Shown: positions 10,191-19,424, numbered from the stretch's first letter. The stretch: 64,000 nucleotides of DNA from Vibrio agarivorans (GCF_030409635.1 NZ_JAUFQF010000004.1:592241-656240), one strand, 5' to 3'. Program-made: numbers and translations. The notes: a model not told the origin generated them from the letters alone.

Positions 10191-10230
10191 TCAGTACTAA
10201 TAGCAACAACCCAGAACTAATAGCAACAAG
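10191..10230 (+). repeat. Two-copy 20-bp tandem repeat after fbp
   Basis: TCAGTACTAATAGCAACAAC (10191-10210) is followed directly by CCAGAACTAATAGCAACAAG (10211-10230), 17 of 20 bases identical. It sits between the fbp stop and its terminator and looks like a simple local duplication. Confidence 0.8.
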
Positions 10231-10255
10231 GGCACCTTATTCAAGGTGCCCTTTT
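10230..10255 (+). terminator. Terminator after fbp
   Basis: GGGCACCTT, loop ATTC, AAGGTGCCC, then TTTTGTTTT. About 50 bp after the fbp stop. Confidence 0.9.
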
Positions 10256-10390
10256 GTTTTGCTTTTATTGAACACCTCAAAAACACATCTCTACACTAGC
10301 AGTTTGTCGCTCTAGCGAAATATCTTCTATAACTAGGAGTATGCATTCACACGCTATCACAATGATTCCTACCACAAAAAGGATATTTCT

Positions 10391-10918
10391 ATGAGCTTAA
10401 ATCACGTGCCTGCTGGCCTCTCCCTTCCTGATGATATCTACGTGATCATCGAGATTCCCGCTAACGCAGATCCAATAAAATATGAGGTAGATAAAGACTC
10501 CGGGGCGGTATTTGTCGACAGATTCATGTCTGCTCCCATGTTCTACCCATGTAATTATGGCTATGTGAACCACACGCTGTCGCTTGATGGAGACCCGGTT
10601 GACGTATTAGTACCCACTCCCTATCCATTGATGCCAGGATCAGTGATACGTTGTCGCCCTGTAGGCGTGTTAATGATGACAGATGAGTCCGGTGAAGATG
10701 CCAAAGTATTCGCCGTTCCTCACAGCAAAATATCTAAAGAGTACGATGACATTAAAGACGTCGATGACATTCCAGCGCTTCTCAAAGCGCAAATCACCCA
10801 GTTTTTTGAGCGTTACAAGGAACTAGAACCAGGGAAGTGGGTAAAAGTCGAAGGTTGGAAAGACGCCGCCACAGCAAAAGAGGAGATCATCTCCTCTTTT
10901 GAGCGAGCGAAAAAATAA
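10391..10918 (+). CDS. ppa: Inorganic pyrophosphatase, family I
   Basis: Cytosolic Mg2+-dependent pyrophosphatase that pulls biosynthetic reactions forward by hydrolysing PPi. The 175-aa length is that of the hexameric bacterial type. The family signature DGDPVDVLV is present, with [15 protein letters not shown] and FYPCNYGYV earlier and [23 protein letters not shown] later. The ribosome binding site is AAAAGGA. Its last codons contain a 25-bp inverted repeat, described separately, and its stop lies one base from the stop of the convergent DUF2799 gene. Confidence 0.97.
   Translation: MSLNHVPAGLSLPDDIYVIIEIPANADPIKYEVDKDSGAVFVDRFMSAPMFYPCNYGYVNHTLSLDGDPVDVLVPTPYPLMPGSVIRCRPVGVLMMTDESGEDAKVFAVPHSKISKEYDDIKDVDDIPALLKAQITQFFERYKELEPGKWVKVEGWKDAATAKEEIISSFERAKK
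10876..10900 (-). terminator. Terminator-like inverted repeat inside the 3' end of ppa
   Basis: Arms AAAAGAGGAGAT and ATCTCCTCTTTT around a single central base. On the minus strand it lies about 20 bases after the DUF2799 stop, preceded by A's and ending in UUUU, so it fits as that gene's terminator although it lies within ppa codons. On the plus strand it would fall before the ppa stop, where translating ribosomes should keep it open. Confidence 0.6.
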
Positions 10919-10919
10919 T

Positions 10920-11318
10920 CTAGTAGTAACTGCCGTGGGTGTTGGCGTTATAGCCCCACTCCGCGGCGGTCTGGCCTGAAACATATTTTTGATAGTATTT
11001 AGGGTCTTTGTAGTCACACACGCCCAAATAGGTAGCACCACTTAACCCCAACTCAAAGGCGCTCTGTTCACAATAAGCATCTCGTCCTTGCTCATAGCCA
11101 TCGGTGTACGCTTGATAGAGATCAGCAGTAAACACTTGATTATTATCGAGCTCACCCATGCGCTCTTGAGTCAGCTTAACCCAGCCTTTCTGCCCGTGTT
11201 CAAGGCCGTACGCTTGCCAGTCTGCCGCAAGTGAGCTCGATGGGACTTCAAGTGACGAGCACCCACCAATAACGGCAGAGGCCAGCAGGGTCCACATAGA
11301 AAGTATTAATGGTTTCAT
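10920..11318 (-). CDS. DUF2799-type outer-membrane lipoprotein
   Basis: A 132-aa predicted lipoprotein: hydrophobic signal peptide ending in AVIGGC, with Cys20 as the lipidated residue. The mature part has the spaced pattern typical of DUF2799 proteins: DWQAYGLEHGQKG, then YTDGYEQGRDAYC, then GATYLGVCDYKD. No function is known for this family. Serine at +2 predicts outer-membrane sorting. AAGGAG precedes the ATG by about 9 bases. Its stop is one base from the ppa stop, so the two genes converge with no spacer. Confidence 0.75.
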   Translation of the reverse strand: MKPLILSMWTLLASAVIGGCSSLEVPSSSLAADWQAYGLEHGQKGWVKLTQERMGELDNNQVFTADLYQAYTDGYEQGRDAYCEQSAFELGLSGATYLGVCDYKDPKYYQKYVSGQTAAEWGYNANTHGSYY

Positions 11319-11423
11319 CGTGATGTTCTCCTTGATATCAAGTACACAACCTTGCGAACAAATCTATGCACCCAACTCACACAGGTACGTTCTCACACAG
11401 GTACGTATGCCTCAACCGATAGT

Positions 11424-11771
11424 TCAAATCCTCTGAAACCAATCCCCTGAAGCGATTTCAACATCTAACTCAGCTGGCTGTTGATAAAGATAAATCCAAG
11501 CTAGACCAAAAGGAGTGCTAATGGTTTCGCGTCGGTATTCCACGGGCACATCTTCAAGGCGATCGAGTTGAGCTAGAGTGTCATCATTCACCCAGTAGAC
11601 TTCACCTAGAATACTGCTATGACCCGCGATCACCGCAGGATATGCACCAAGATCGAACAGAGTGTACTCAGGAAGCGTCTCACACGTGCCCAAGCAATCA
11701 CACTGTTCAAGGTAGTGATGGTTGCTCTCTCCCTTGCGTAACGTACCGTAAACAAAGACTAAATGCTGCAT
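11424..11771 (-). CDS. ytfP: Gamma-glutamylcyclotransferase-like protein YtfP
   Basis: A 115-aa protein of the AIG2/GGCT fold. The family signature is HLVFVYGTLRKGESNHHYLEQ at the start, with LFDLGAYPAVI and GEVYWVNDDTLAQLDRLEDVP following. The catalytic glutamate is probably in the LEDVP region. Substrate is not established for YtfP. The ATG at 11771 is chosen because the conserved domain begins at once; an ATG nine codons upstream (11798) is possible. It follows tamA-tamB, as ytfP does in E. coli. Confidence 0.85.
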   Translation of the reverse strand: MQHLVFVYGTLRKGESNHHYLEQCDCLGTCETLPEYTLFDLGAYPAVIAGHSSILGEVYWVNDDTLAQLDRLEDVPVEYRRETISTPFGLAWIYLYQQPAELDVEIASGDWFQRI

Positions 11772-11874
11772 ACTGCTATCCCTAATATCGTCAACCATGT
11801 CAACTCGATCCGAACTTCAACTATAGCAAAGTTTCATATTGAGCAAATCTAGTGCCATCACTTACAACCTGTCA

Positions 11875-14800
11875 TCAATCAAACTCAAACTGATAAAGCA
11901 CATCAACGGCACTGTCTAAGCCTGAAACCACCTCTATATAGAGATCCTGCATGATTCGATAACGAACGGTAAACTCACCCACAGAATCAAAGATACCTAC
12001 ACCATATTTGACTTGCAGGCCTGGTAATATATAACCACTGACCGTCACTTGAGAATCATCCCCTGTTCCGGCAGTATCTAACTGTAGATCTTGCACACCA
12101 AAGGCCTCACCAATCTCACCAACGACTTTACCACTTCGCGCTAAACTCAAGCCGATTAGGGTTGTGGTGATGGCATTACCACCTGACTCACCATCAATAT
12201 CTTGGCCTCGCAGTAAGTACGACAATGCGTTCGCCTGCGGCATGGCTGGCTCTGAGAAAATCTCAACCACTGGCTCGTCAGCAGGACCAGTCACACGGAT
12301 ACCCGCTGTCACATCGTCTTGAGTATTGTCAGGGTTTCGTATTGCCGTGATCACTATGTATGGCTGATCGACCGGACCATTCATCAAGATCTTACCTTCG
12401 TCGATCAATAGATCTTGACCAAAAGAGCTGTAAGAGCCATCGACGATGTTCACCTCACCGTTGACCACAGGGCCTTTATCTCGTTGCGCCACATTGAGTG
12501 TGCCCACTAAGCTACCGGTAAGACCAAAGGCGGACAGGCGGAAATCATCACCAATATGGATGTTGACGTCTGTTTCTAGCGCAAAAGGAATATTGGTATC
12601 TTCCTCTACCGGCTCCAGGTTCTCATTGAGAATCACCTGATCACTTGAGACACTCACCGCAGACTCTGGCAGACTCTGCACATCAATTCGAGCCCAAGGT
12701 AGGTGAATATCACCGTGAACTTTCGCCTGCTTCGGCGACATTGAAATCGTCATGTCTGGTTCAACACGAACTTTTACCATCGGCGGAACTTCGACCATCA
12801 GCCCATCGGCAAACACCCGAATGTCACTGTGCCAATCCGCTAAGTCTTGCCAGCCTGCGTCACCCTCAACTTTCAAATCCCCTTCGGCAGTTTGAATTAA
12901 GGCATCAAGCGTTGCTTGATAACCAGCAAAGTTCAAATTGACCTCGCCTTGCTCAACCGCAACTGGCGAGATTTCACCATTAACCTTCATTTGGTTTATC
13001 TTAAAATAACCATTAGCTTTTGGCTGCATAAGGGGGCCTGAGAGCTTAACATCCGCCTCTATATTGGCATTGACCTCACTGTATGCCCCCACGATCGGAG
13101 AAAGAAAATCTAAGTTAAATGGCGTCAGTTTAATTTCACCATCAATGGTGCGATCTTCAGCAAGCACATCAGGGATCAAGACCTTACCGGAAATATCACC
13201 GTTGTTATCGATATCAATATTCCACTCGCCTTCTACGCGATTGTTAGCAAAGTGCGCTTTCAACATCGAAGCTTGCCACCCCACAACTAAAGGCTCATCA
13301 AGTTGCTGGGTCACACGACCTGGCGTCAACTCAACCAACGCTTTCACTTCCGGTACTTGGCCATTTGCCCAGCGAGCCTCAACGTCTGCATCGACAGCAC
13401 CCTCGATTTGCGTCTCTTGTGGGATATATTGTTCCAGCTGCGCAAAATCGAACTGTTTTATCGACAGCGATACATCACCATTTTGCTCTGAGACTTCAAT
13501 GTCTTTGTTTAAACAAAGTGAAGATGAAGACTGCGCCCAACAGTGAGCACTCACTTTAACCAACAACTGATTAATATCAGTATATAGGTTAACTGGCTGC
13601 TGGATGCGCCACGGGCCTTGCTCAGTCGTTACCTGAAATGTGTTTAGCGTGCCCTCCCAAGTGTTGGCTTGCTGACTAAAGTCCCCAACCAAAGCAAACA
13701 CAACGTCGACTAATTCAGAGTCGAGATCGATATTCAGCTTGTGATCCGTCAGTGTGCCATCGAGATCCACCTTGAGAGAGGGGGCTTTAAACTCTTCATA
13801 ACTCAGCTTACTCGCCTCAATATTCAATGCCACTTTAGGATCACTAGCGGGGAGCAAGCTACCCTTAATTGAAAGCGACTGTAATCCTGCTAGTTGCTGC
13901 CATTGAATCGAATTTGCGCTCAAATCGAGATTGAGCTCCGGCTGCTCTAACTTCCCTCTCAGCATAACTTTACCCTGCGCCGAACCTGTCACGTCTGGCA
14001 CCGACTTAGCTAACTGCGGAAGGTTTAGATCAATATTCAGAGCCCATGTTTCATCCAAGTTACCATCAACCTGCAACTGATTTGGCCCATGCCCTAGTGA
14101 CAAACCCGGTGTATCAAGTCGGTACTGCCCCTGTCCTGAGCGATCAGAGGCCTGAAGGCTACCTGCAAGATCGAGTGGGTAGTCGCGGATAATGCCCTGA
14201 ATGTCCAAGGTAGGTAGGTCCACATACCAACCTCCTTTCTCAGTTAAACCACCCGTTGTCGCAAGTTGACCTGAGATACTGCCTTCTGCTTCTGGCCAGT
14301 GTAGCCCAGGTTGAATGGTGCTCATCTGCACATCAGCGCGCCAAGTGACTAAGTCTTCCCACTGACTTGCGACTTGCCCTTCAATGCTGCCGCCCAGTGT
14401 ATCGATTCGGATGTGGTTAAGGTCAATGTCTGAAAGCGTCCCTTTACCGTCCAGAGAGACATCCAAATCAGGGATGCCATTGCCTTTTACGTTGCCTGAT
14501 AGCTTCGCTTGATAGCTATCTAACGTACCACTGCCTTGCAAGTGAGTAACCACTACGCTGTAATCTGCCTTATCGACTAGCGGCCATTGGACATTAGAGT
14601 CTTTGATTTCAACGGTGAATGGCAGAGTTGGCTCTAAAGGCTTAACATTCCCAGTCAAAGCAATGTTGTTCACCCCTTGTGTTTCAAGGGCTAAATCTAG
14701 ATTTGCGACACTGCCATCCAACTTGAGACTGATTTTTTCACCTTTTGCCAGCGCCAGCTTTGCCGTTGCATCGAGCTGAGCTGACAGTGGATAGCCATCT

Positions 14801-15633
14801 TTAAGCTGAGCATTGGCTGACAGCACCGCCTCAACCTCATCAATATCAACAGCAAGCTTCTCGATATTGACATCATGACCTTGCGCGTTTGCGGCCAATC
14901 TCAAGTGATGCAGCACAAAAGGACTATCACCGGACTTGAGCTCAAAGTGATTTATCTCGATCTGTTCGACGACCACCTCAAGCGGAATCCATACTTCAGG
15001 TAGCTCGATAGGCTGCACTGGCGATTCCACCTCGGTTGGTGCAGGTTCATCACTCTGTTCTGTCTCAGTAAGTGTGACCGACGAATTTTCCAGTAGGGTT
15101 TGCGTTAAGGTTGCGACATTGCCATTAAATGTTGCGCCTGATGTGAATTTCTGCCACTCAACCTGCGTTCCATAGAGATCCAAGCTTATGTTGGTAAGTG
15201 CTAACTTATTGAGTTCAATCGGTAGCGGTGTGGAGATCTCGGTGATTGGCTCAGAGGGCTCTGCTTCAGGCTCATCGACCGAAGGTGTGTCAGAAAGCAC
15301 CAAGTTGAGTTGATCACCACTCAGCTCATCGATACAAATCGCCGGAGACAGAAAGCACTGGTGATTGATGGCTAAGGTCAAGACGTCGGCATTAAGGTCT
15401 ACACCAAGAGCGTCATCTTTGAATTGAATATTACGCAGCGTAAAACGCGGAAAGAGTGCGCCTTCCGCTTGCTCTACCTTGAGTGATGGTAACGCCTTCT
15501 CTGCCCCCCAGAGAATGGTTTGTAAGCCGGAGTTGGTAAAGAGAAGAAATCCAACGGCCATCATTGTGATGACTATCAAACTGGTAATGGAAACGGAAAC
15601 CCATTTTGTCACTGTAACCGCTTTACGAATCAT
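11875..15633 (-). CDS. tamB: Translocation and assembly module inner-membrane protein TamB
   Basis: A 1252-aa AsmA-like protein with one N-terminal membrane helix (about residues 14-36: SVSITSLIVITMMAVGFLLF) and a very long periplasmic beta-rich domain. It ends in the TamB/DUF490 domain (GEVNIVDGSYSSFGQDLLIDEG, ALSYLLRGQD, and a barrel-like C-terminus ending in YQFEFD). TamB spans the periplasm, works with TamA in outer-membrane protein assembly, and is one of the AsmA-like proteins implicated in phospholipid transport to the outer membrane. Its start overlaps the tamA stop by 4 bp, indicating translational coupling. Residues 128-150 and 180-205 hold Glu/Pro-rich insertions. Confidence 0.95.
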   Translation of the reverse strand: MIRKAVTVTKWVSVSITSLIVITMMAVGFLLFTNSGLQTILWGAEKALPSLKVEQAEGALFPRFTLRNIQFKDDALGVDLNADVLTLAINHQCFLSPAICIDELSGDQLNLVLSDTPSVDEPEAEPSEPITEISTPLPIELNKLALTNISLDLYGTQVEWQKFTSGATFNGNVATLTQTLLENSSVTLTETEQSDEPAPTEVESPVQPIELPEVWIPLEVVVEQIEINHFELKSGDSPFVLHHLRLAANAQGHDVNIEKLAVDIDEVEAVLSANAQLKDGYPLSAQLDATAKLALAKGEKISLKLDGSVANLDLALETQGVNNIALTGNVKPLEPTLPFTVEIKDSNVQWPLVDKADYSVVVTHLQGSGTLDSYQAKLSGNVKGNGIPDLDVSLDGKGTLSDIDLNHIRIDTLGGSIEGQVASQWEDLVTWRADVQMSTIQPGLHWPEAEGSISGQLATTGGLTEKGGWYVDLPTLDIQGIIRDYPLDLAGSLQASDRSGQGQYRLDTPGLSLGHGPNQLQVDGNLDETWALNIDLNLPQLAKSVPDVTGSAQGKVMLRGKLEQPELNLDLSANSIQWQQLAGLQSLSIKGSLLPASDPKVALNIEASKLSYEEFKAPSLKVDLDGTLTDHKLNIDLDSELVDVVFALVGDFSQQANTWEGTLNTFQVTTEQGPWRIQQPVNLYTDINQLLVKVSAHCWAQSSSSLCLNKDIEVSEQNGDVSLSIKQFDFAQLEQYIPQETQIEGAVDADVEARWANGQVPEVKALVELTPGRVTQQLDEPLVVGWQASMLKAHFANNRVEGEWNIDIDNNGDISGKVLIPDVLAEDRTIDGEIKLTPFNLDFLSPIVGAYSEVNANIEADVKLSGPLMQPKANGYFKINQMKVNGEISPVAVEQGEVNLNFAGYQATLDALIQTAEGDLKVEGDAGWQDLADWHSDIRVFADGLMVEVPPMVKVRVEPDMTISMSPKQAKVHGDIHLPWARIDVQSLPESAVSVSSDQVILNENLEPVEEDTNIPFALETDVNIHIGDDFRLSAFGLTGSLVGTLNVAQRDKGPVVNGEVNIVDGSYSSFGQDLLIDEGKILMNGPVDQPYIVITAIRNPDNTQDDVTAGIRVTGPADEPVVEIFSEPAMPQANALSYLLRGQDIDGESGGNAITTTLIGLSLARSGKVVGEIGEAFGVQDLQLDTAGTGDDSQVTVSGYILPGLQVKYGVGIFDSVGEFTVRYRIMQDLYIEVVSGLDSAVDVLYQFEFD

Positions 15634-17342
15634 AATTCAGGCCCCAGTGAGAAGTGTATTCTGAAATCATCTTTGGCAGAGTCGTCTAGCCCCCATGCAA
15701 AATCAAATCGAATCGGACCGACAGGCGAGGCCCAGCGAACACCCACACCGGCACCATCGCGCCATTGTGGACTGTCATTGAAAGCATCACCAATGTCATA
15801 AAAGACCGCGCCCCACCAATTACCGGTGACACGATATTGATACTCTAGCGTGCTCGTTACGACATATTTGGCACCCGTGAGTGCGCCACTCTCATCGGTT
15901 GGTGACACTGACTCATAGCCATAACCACGAATACTGTTATCACCACCAGCGAAGAAACGCAGCGATGGCGGCAAGCTTTCAAAGTCATCCGGGAAGTTCG
16001 CACCGCCATCAAGTCGAAAGATCCCGCGGTGGTTTTTACCTGCACTGCGAATAAACGTCGTGCCTGCTAACAGTCTTACAACCCGCGTTTCTGAAAGCGC
16101 CGCGGGATCACCATATTCAATCGTTATCGACTGTTTATCTCCCCAAGTTGGCATAGCGCCACCTCGAGAGCGGGTTCGCGTATAGGTCACCCCTGGGAGT
16201 AAGAACTGACTGGTGTCGTCTTGCAGACCTTGGGTAAAGCGCTCATACAAGTATCGTACATACGCAGTTCTGTGCCACCCTCCGTCAAGTAACCAGTGTC
16301 GCTCAACGGCTAAATTAGTCTCGACACTCTCTGTATCGCGGTTATCTAGGATTTTCATCCCGAATTGAATACGGTAGTAGTCATGCAACACGTCTTGCAG
16401 GGGGATATTGTAGCCCGCAGTGACCGTCTGCTCAGGAACAGAGAGAGAAACACTGGAATCAAAACTGTGGCCACGCGAGTTAACCCAAGGTTTTTTCCAT
16501 TTTACGGACCCTCTCACTCCAACATCAGTAGAGTAGCCCAAGCCCGTTTCCAATTGATTGCGTGACTGAGGTGCAAGTGAGACTTTCATAGGAAGATCTC
16601 GACCTTTACCGAGTTGGGTCAGATCTGGTTCAACAAACACCGAAGAGAACCAGTCCGTATTTGACAAGTTTTGGTTGAACTCGCCTACTTGAGAGGCCAA
16701 ATAAGGCTTTGACTCTTCATAGGGCTGAAGAGATCTCACACGCGTCTCGTCGATTTGGCTGCCATTAATGGTGGTAGGACCAAAATGATAACGAATGCCA
16801 CTATCGAAATGCAGTCGAACAAATGCTTCATTTTTACTCGGGACAACTTCAAGGCGGCTCAACTTATAATCAGCATCAAAATAGCCTTTTTGTAGGGCAA
16901 GATTACGGATACTGGATTTAAGCGCATCATACTGCCCATGATTGAGTTTTACACCCAACTTCAATGGTGAGCTATTTATCACTCGCTTGAAGTCTTCATC
17001 ACTATTCGCCTCGCCTGAAAGTTGAATATCTAGCTGAGTGATACGAACAGGATCTCCTTGTTCAATCGTTACTATTAACTCATCTCGCTTTTCATCCACG
17101 CGAGTAGATATCGTCGGGTTGTAATACCCCAAAGCATTGAGTGACTCGGTCACCATACTTTCAATTCGCGCACGAAAGCGTAGATCAGTCGAATACTCAT
17201 CTTTGTTGATCGAGCTAAGGTAGACCTCGAGGTTGGATAATTCCTCACCCTTGAGACCATTAATTGAGAGGCTTGCGGCCCAAGTAGGCTGAGCAAAAGC
17301 AAGCAGGGCAGAAAAAGACAGTAAAAATCGCTGCGATGTCAT
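15630..17342 (-). CDS. tamA: Translocation and assembly module outer-membrane protein TamA
   Basis: A 570-aa Omp85-family protein. A signal peptide (cleavage after QPTWA, about residue 22) is followed by three POTRA domains (to about residue 265) and a 16-strand barrel. The barrel carries the lid-loop motif SLRFFAGGDNSIRGYGYESVSP (family VRGF/IRGY motif), and the C-terminal region is DFAWGLDDSAKDDFRIHFSLGPEL. TamA is the outer-membrane partner of TamB. It is the first gene of tamA-tamB-ytfP, divergent from msrA exactly as in E. coli. Confidence 0.95.
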   Translation of the reverse strand: MTSQRFLLSFSALLAFAQPTWAASLSINGLKGEELSNLEVYLSSINKDEYSTDLRFRARIESMVTESLNALGYYNPTISTRVDEKRDELIVTIEQGDPVRITQLDIQLSGEANSDEDFKRVINSSPLKLGVKLNHGQYDALKSSIRNLALQKGYFDADYKLSRLEVVPSKNEAFVRLHFDSGIRYHFGPTTINGSQIDETRVRSLQPYEESKPYLASQVGEFNQNLSNTDWFSSVFVEPDLTQLGKGRDLPMKVSLAPQSRNQLETGLGYSTDVGVRGSVKWKKPWVNSRGHSFDSSVSLSVPEQTVTAGYNIPLQDVLHDYYRIQFGMKILDNRDTESVETNLAVERHWLLDGGWHRTAYVRYLYERFTQGLQDDTSQFLLPGVTYTRTRSRGGAMPTWGDKQSITIEYGDPAALSETRVVRLLAGTTFIRSAGKNHRGIFRLDGGANFPDDFESLPPSLRFFAGGDNSIRGYGYESVSPTDESGALTGAKYVVTSTLEYQYRVTGNWWGAVFYDIGDAFNDSPQWRDGAGVGVRWASPVGPIRFDFAWGLDDSAKDDFRIHFSLGPEL

Positions 17343-17539
17343 CCTGTTGAGCCTTGAAAAGCAGTAAATAAGACTGATGCTGAAAACACTTTTTATATTT
17401 TATTATTGATGGCGAACACGCCAAACACTCGTATGAAGCATTGGACACATCCACGACGCTAGAAGTTGCACAAAGCGTGCAATATAGTATCGTCTATAAC
17501 ACAAGAAGTCTGTAGTAAGCAGGCCTCAAAAAGACGATA

Positions 17540-17568
17540 TTGTGTCTCAAACTATTGTTTTTAATAAT
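17540..17568 (+). promoter_or_regulatory. Possible msrA promoter
   Basis: TTGTGT (17540-17545) and AATAAT (17563-17568) with a 17-bp spacer, about 75 bp before the msrA start. The -10 is a weak match. The rest of the 300-bp tamA/msrA divergent region shows no other clear element. Confidence 0.3.
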
Positions 17569-17641
17569 GCTAATTTCGAAAACAATCACGTCAACAATAC
17601 AAGATAACAATAAATGCTTACGACTCTCACAAGGAAGCCTT

Positions 17642-18280
17642 ATGTCGGAAAAACACATTATGATCAGCCCAGAAAAAGCGTTACCTGGGCGTGATACCCC
17701 CCTTACTGTCGATGACACACACTTTGTCAATCAATCAAGCATCAGTGCTGCCCCTACCACTGATCAAGCAGAAATCCTCATCGGGATGGGCTGTTTTTGG
17801 GGTGCAGAAAGATTGTTTTGGCAACTAGATGGGGTGGTGTCTACCTCTGTTGGCTACAGCGGTGGCTACACAGAAAACCCAACCTACGAAGAAGTATGCT
17901 CGGGAAAAACTGGTCACGCCGAAGTCGTGCGCGTTGTCTACTCGCCAGAAAAACTCTCTTTGCAGCAACTTCTTACCCATTTTTGGGAAAGACATGACCC
18001 AACACAGGGCATGCAGCAGGGCAACGATATCGGAACGCAGTACCGAAGTGCACTGTATGTGTATGACCAAACACAAATGAACACAGCGTGTGAATCAAAA
18101 GAGGCGTATCAAAATCTATTGGGCAACGATGAAAAGCAGCAGATCACCACCGAGATTTTGCCCGCTGGAAAATACTATTTTGCAGAAACCTATCACCAAC
18201 AGTATTTGGCAAAAAATCCTGAAGGCTATTGTGGGTTGGGAGGCACTGGTGTGTGCTTCCCCCCTTCTCTCTCAAACTGA
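17642..18280 (+). CDS. msrA: Peptide methionine-(S)-S-oxide reductase MsrA
   Basis: Repairs oxidised methionine, reducing the S-sulfoxide with electrons from thioredoxin. The catalytic cysteine is in [13 protein letters not shown], followed by [23 protein letters not shown] and [23 protein letters not shown]. The C-terminal [13 protein letters not shown] supplies the resolving cysteines of the E. coli-type enzyme. The ATG at 17642 (212 aa, after AAGGA) is chosen; upstream in-frame codons to 17540 encode no conserved residues and overlap the likely promoter. It ends 29 bp before the convergent ytfK stop. Confidence 0.95.
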   Translation: MSEKHIMISPEKALPGRDTPLTVDDTHFVNQSSISAAPTTDQAEILIGMGCFWGAERLFWQLDGVVSTSVGYSGGYTENPTYEEVCSGKTGHAEVVRVVYSPEKLSLQQLLTHFWERHDPTQGMQQGNDIGTQYRSALYVYDQTQMNTACESKEAYQNLLGNDEKQQITTEILPAGKYYFAETYHQQYLAKNPEGYCGLGGTGVCFPPSLSN

Positions 18281-18298
18281 TTCTCAATTTGAGAAACC

Positions 18299-18327
18299 GT
18301 CATAGCCGCCTACATGTCGGCTATGAC
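18299..18327. repeat. 10-bp inverted repeat at the msrA/ytfK convergent junction
   Basis: GTCATAGCCG, nine-base loop, CGGCTATGAC. One arm covers the last sense codons of ytfK and the loop includes its stop. There is no U tract on either side, so it may stabilise a 3' end or form a weak terminator. A second small palindrome (TTCTCAA/TTGAGAA, 18281-18295) lies beside it. Confidence 0.6.
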
Positions 18328-18504
18328 GCCATTGATCTCTTTGTAAACAGCCAGTTTATGGGCATTGTTAACGTCCGGCAGCAACACTTTGCCGTTATCA
18401 AACTCAAAGCCCCCTACCCCCTGAATAACAAACCGTCCCTTAAACAGCGTCTTAACAAACCTTGCGACCTGAATCGGTCTATATTTTACAAACTCGCGCA
18501 ACAT
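18310..18504 (-). CDS. ytfK: YtfK/DUF1107 stringent-response modulator
   Basis: A 64-aa cytosolic protein of the DUF1107 family. It aligns along its length with E. coli YtfK: KYRPIQVARFVKTLFKGRF, then GVGGFEFDNGKVLLPDV, then a helical C-terminus. E. coli YtfK promotes SpoT-dependent (p)ppGpp accumulation during phosphate or fatty-acid starvation; the same role here is inferred. The ATG at 18504 is preceded by GAGG at a good distance; an upstream extension to 18570 is not conserved. It lies between msrA and ytfJ, the E. coli order with ytfL missing. Confidence 0.82.
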   Translation of the reverse strand: MLREFVKYRPIQVARFVKTLFKGRFVIQGVGGFEFDNGKVLLPDVNNAHKLAVYKEINGVIADM

Positions 18505-18727
18505 GACTAACCTCAACTTCCTTATTGTCTCTGCATCTTGTCTGTGCAGATGGACTGACCATTGAAACATTCAGCGACAACTCGTGTTAGAGCTGTCAAA
18601 CTATTCAAAAATCATTGTGCATTAATAATGCCAGTTTTTATTTTTCTACTATTTTAAAGATAACACCAGACGGATGTTACACCATTTAACAAATAAATAG
18701 CATTTCTTTAATTAAAGGAAGAAAAGA

Positions 18728-19285
18728 ATGAAAATCAAATCCCTGCTCTCTACTCTTTTGATCGCTGCACCACTTTCCGTTGCTGCTCACAACTTAGAAG
18801 TGGATGGCACGCTGCACTCAGTCAAGATCAACAAAGTGGGCGAACTGCTACTCGACCAAGACAAAATTAAATATCAAAGCTGGAATACCGAGCAGATGTT
18901 GGGGAAAGTGAGAGTTATTCAAGCCATCGCAGGACGCAGTGCCGCCAAAGAAATGAATACCCCACTGATGGCGGCGATTACTGCCGCTGATTTTGCTGAA
19001 GACAGCTACCAAACCACCACCATCATCAACCAAGACGATGCACTTTGGGGAACGGGTTCATTTGTAAAATCGTCGGCTGAAGACAGCAAAAAAGAGTTCC
19101 CATGGTCTTCTATGGTCCTTGACTCAGACGGCCTGGCGGCCAATGCATGGCAGTTAGAAGAGAAGTCTTCTGCCATCATTGTGCAAGATAAACAAGGCAA
19201 GATTTTGTTTATAAAAGAGGGCGCACTAAGTGAAGAAGAGATTCAGCAAGTACTTTCTCTTATCCAAAAGAATGTCACTAAATAA
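18728..19285 (+). CDS. ytfJ: YtfJ-family periplasmic thioredoxin-like protein
   Basis: A 185-aa protein with an N-terminal signal peptide (LSTLLIAAPLSVAAHN). It is collinear with E. coli YtfJ: GELLLDQDKIKYQSWNTEQMLGKVRVIQAIAGRSAAKE, then QTTTIINQDDALWGTGSFVKSS, then PWSSMVLDSDG and GALSEEEIQQVLSL. The fold is thioredoxin/AhpC-like, but no CxxC or other cysteine pair is present, so a redox role is doubtful. Function is unknown. AAGGAAG precedes the start. It is divergent from ytfK. Confidence 0.85.
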   Translation: MKIKSLLSTLLIAAPLSVAAHNLEVDGTLHSVKINKVGELLLDQDKIKYQSWNTEQMLGKVRVIQAIAGRSAAKEMNTPLMAAITAADFAEDSYQTTTIINQDDALWGTGSFVKSSAEDSKKEFPWSSMVLDSDGLAANAWQLEEKSSAIIVQDKQGKILFIKEGALSEEEIQQVLSLIQKNVTK

Positions 19286-19363
19286 CTAAGATTTTCCATG
19301 GCGACATAAGTATCATAGCGATTAGATATAAGTTAAATAACCGTCAAGTTCGCCGTCATCTTA

Positions 19364-19392
19364 TTGAAAAGGTGGGACTGTTATAATATAAC
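19364..19392 (+). promoter_or_regulatory. Promoter of the zinc operon
   Basis: TTGAAA (19364-19369), 17-bp spacer, TATAAC (19387-19392). The -10 hexamer lies inside the Zur box, so a bound repressor would block RNA polymerase. The expected start is near 19399, about 26 bases before the first ATG. Confidence 0.65.
19380..19392. promoter_or_regulatory. Zur operator (zinc uptake regulator box)
   Basis: GTTATAATATAAC is a perfect odd palindrome (GTTATA-A-TATAAC) and equals the core of the gammaproteobacterial Zur box, GTTATANTATAAC. It predicts repression of the downstream operon by zinc-loaded Zur and induction in zinc starvation. Confidence 0.85.
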
Positions 19393-19424
19393 GTTACCGC
19401 CTTTACTTAAGAGACTACGCCGAT

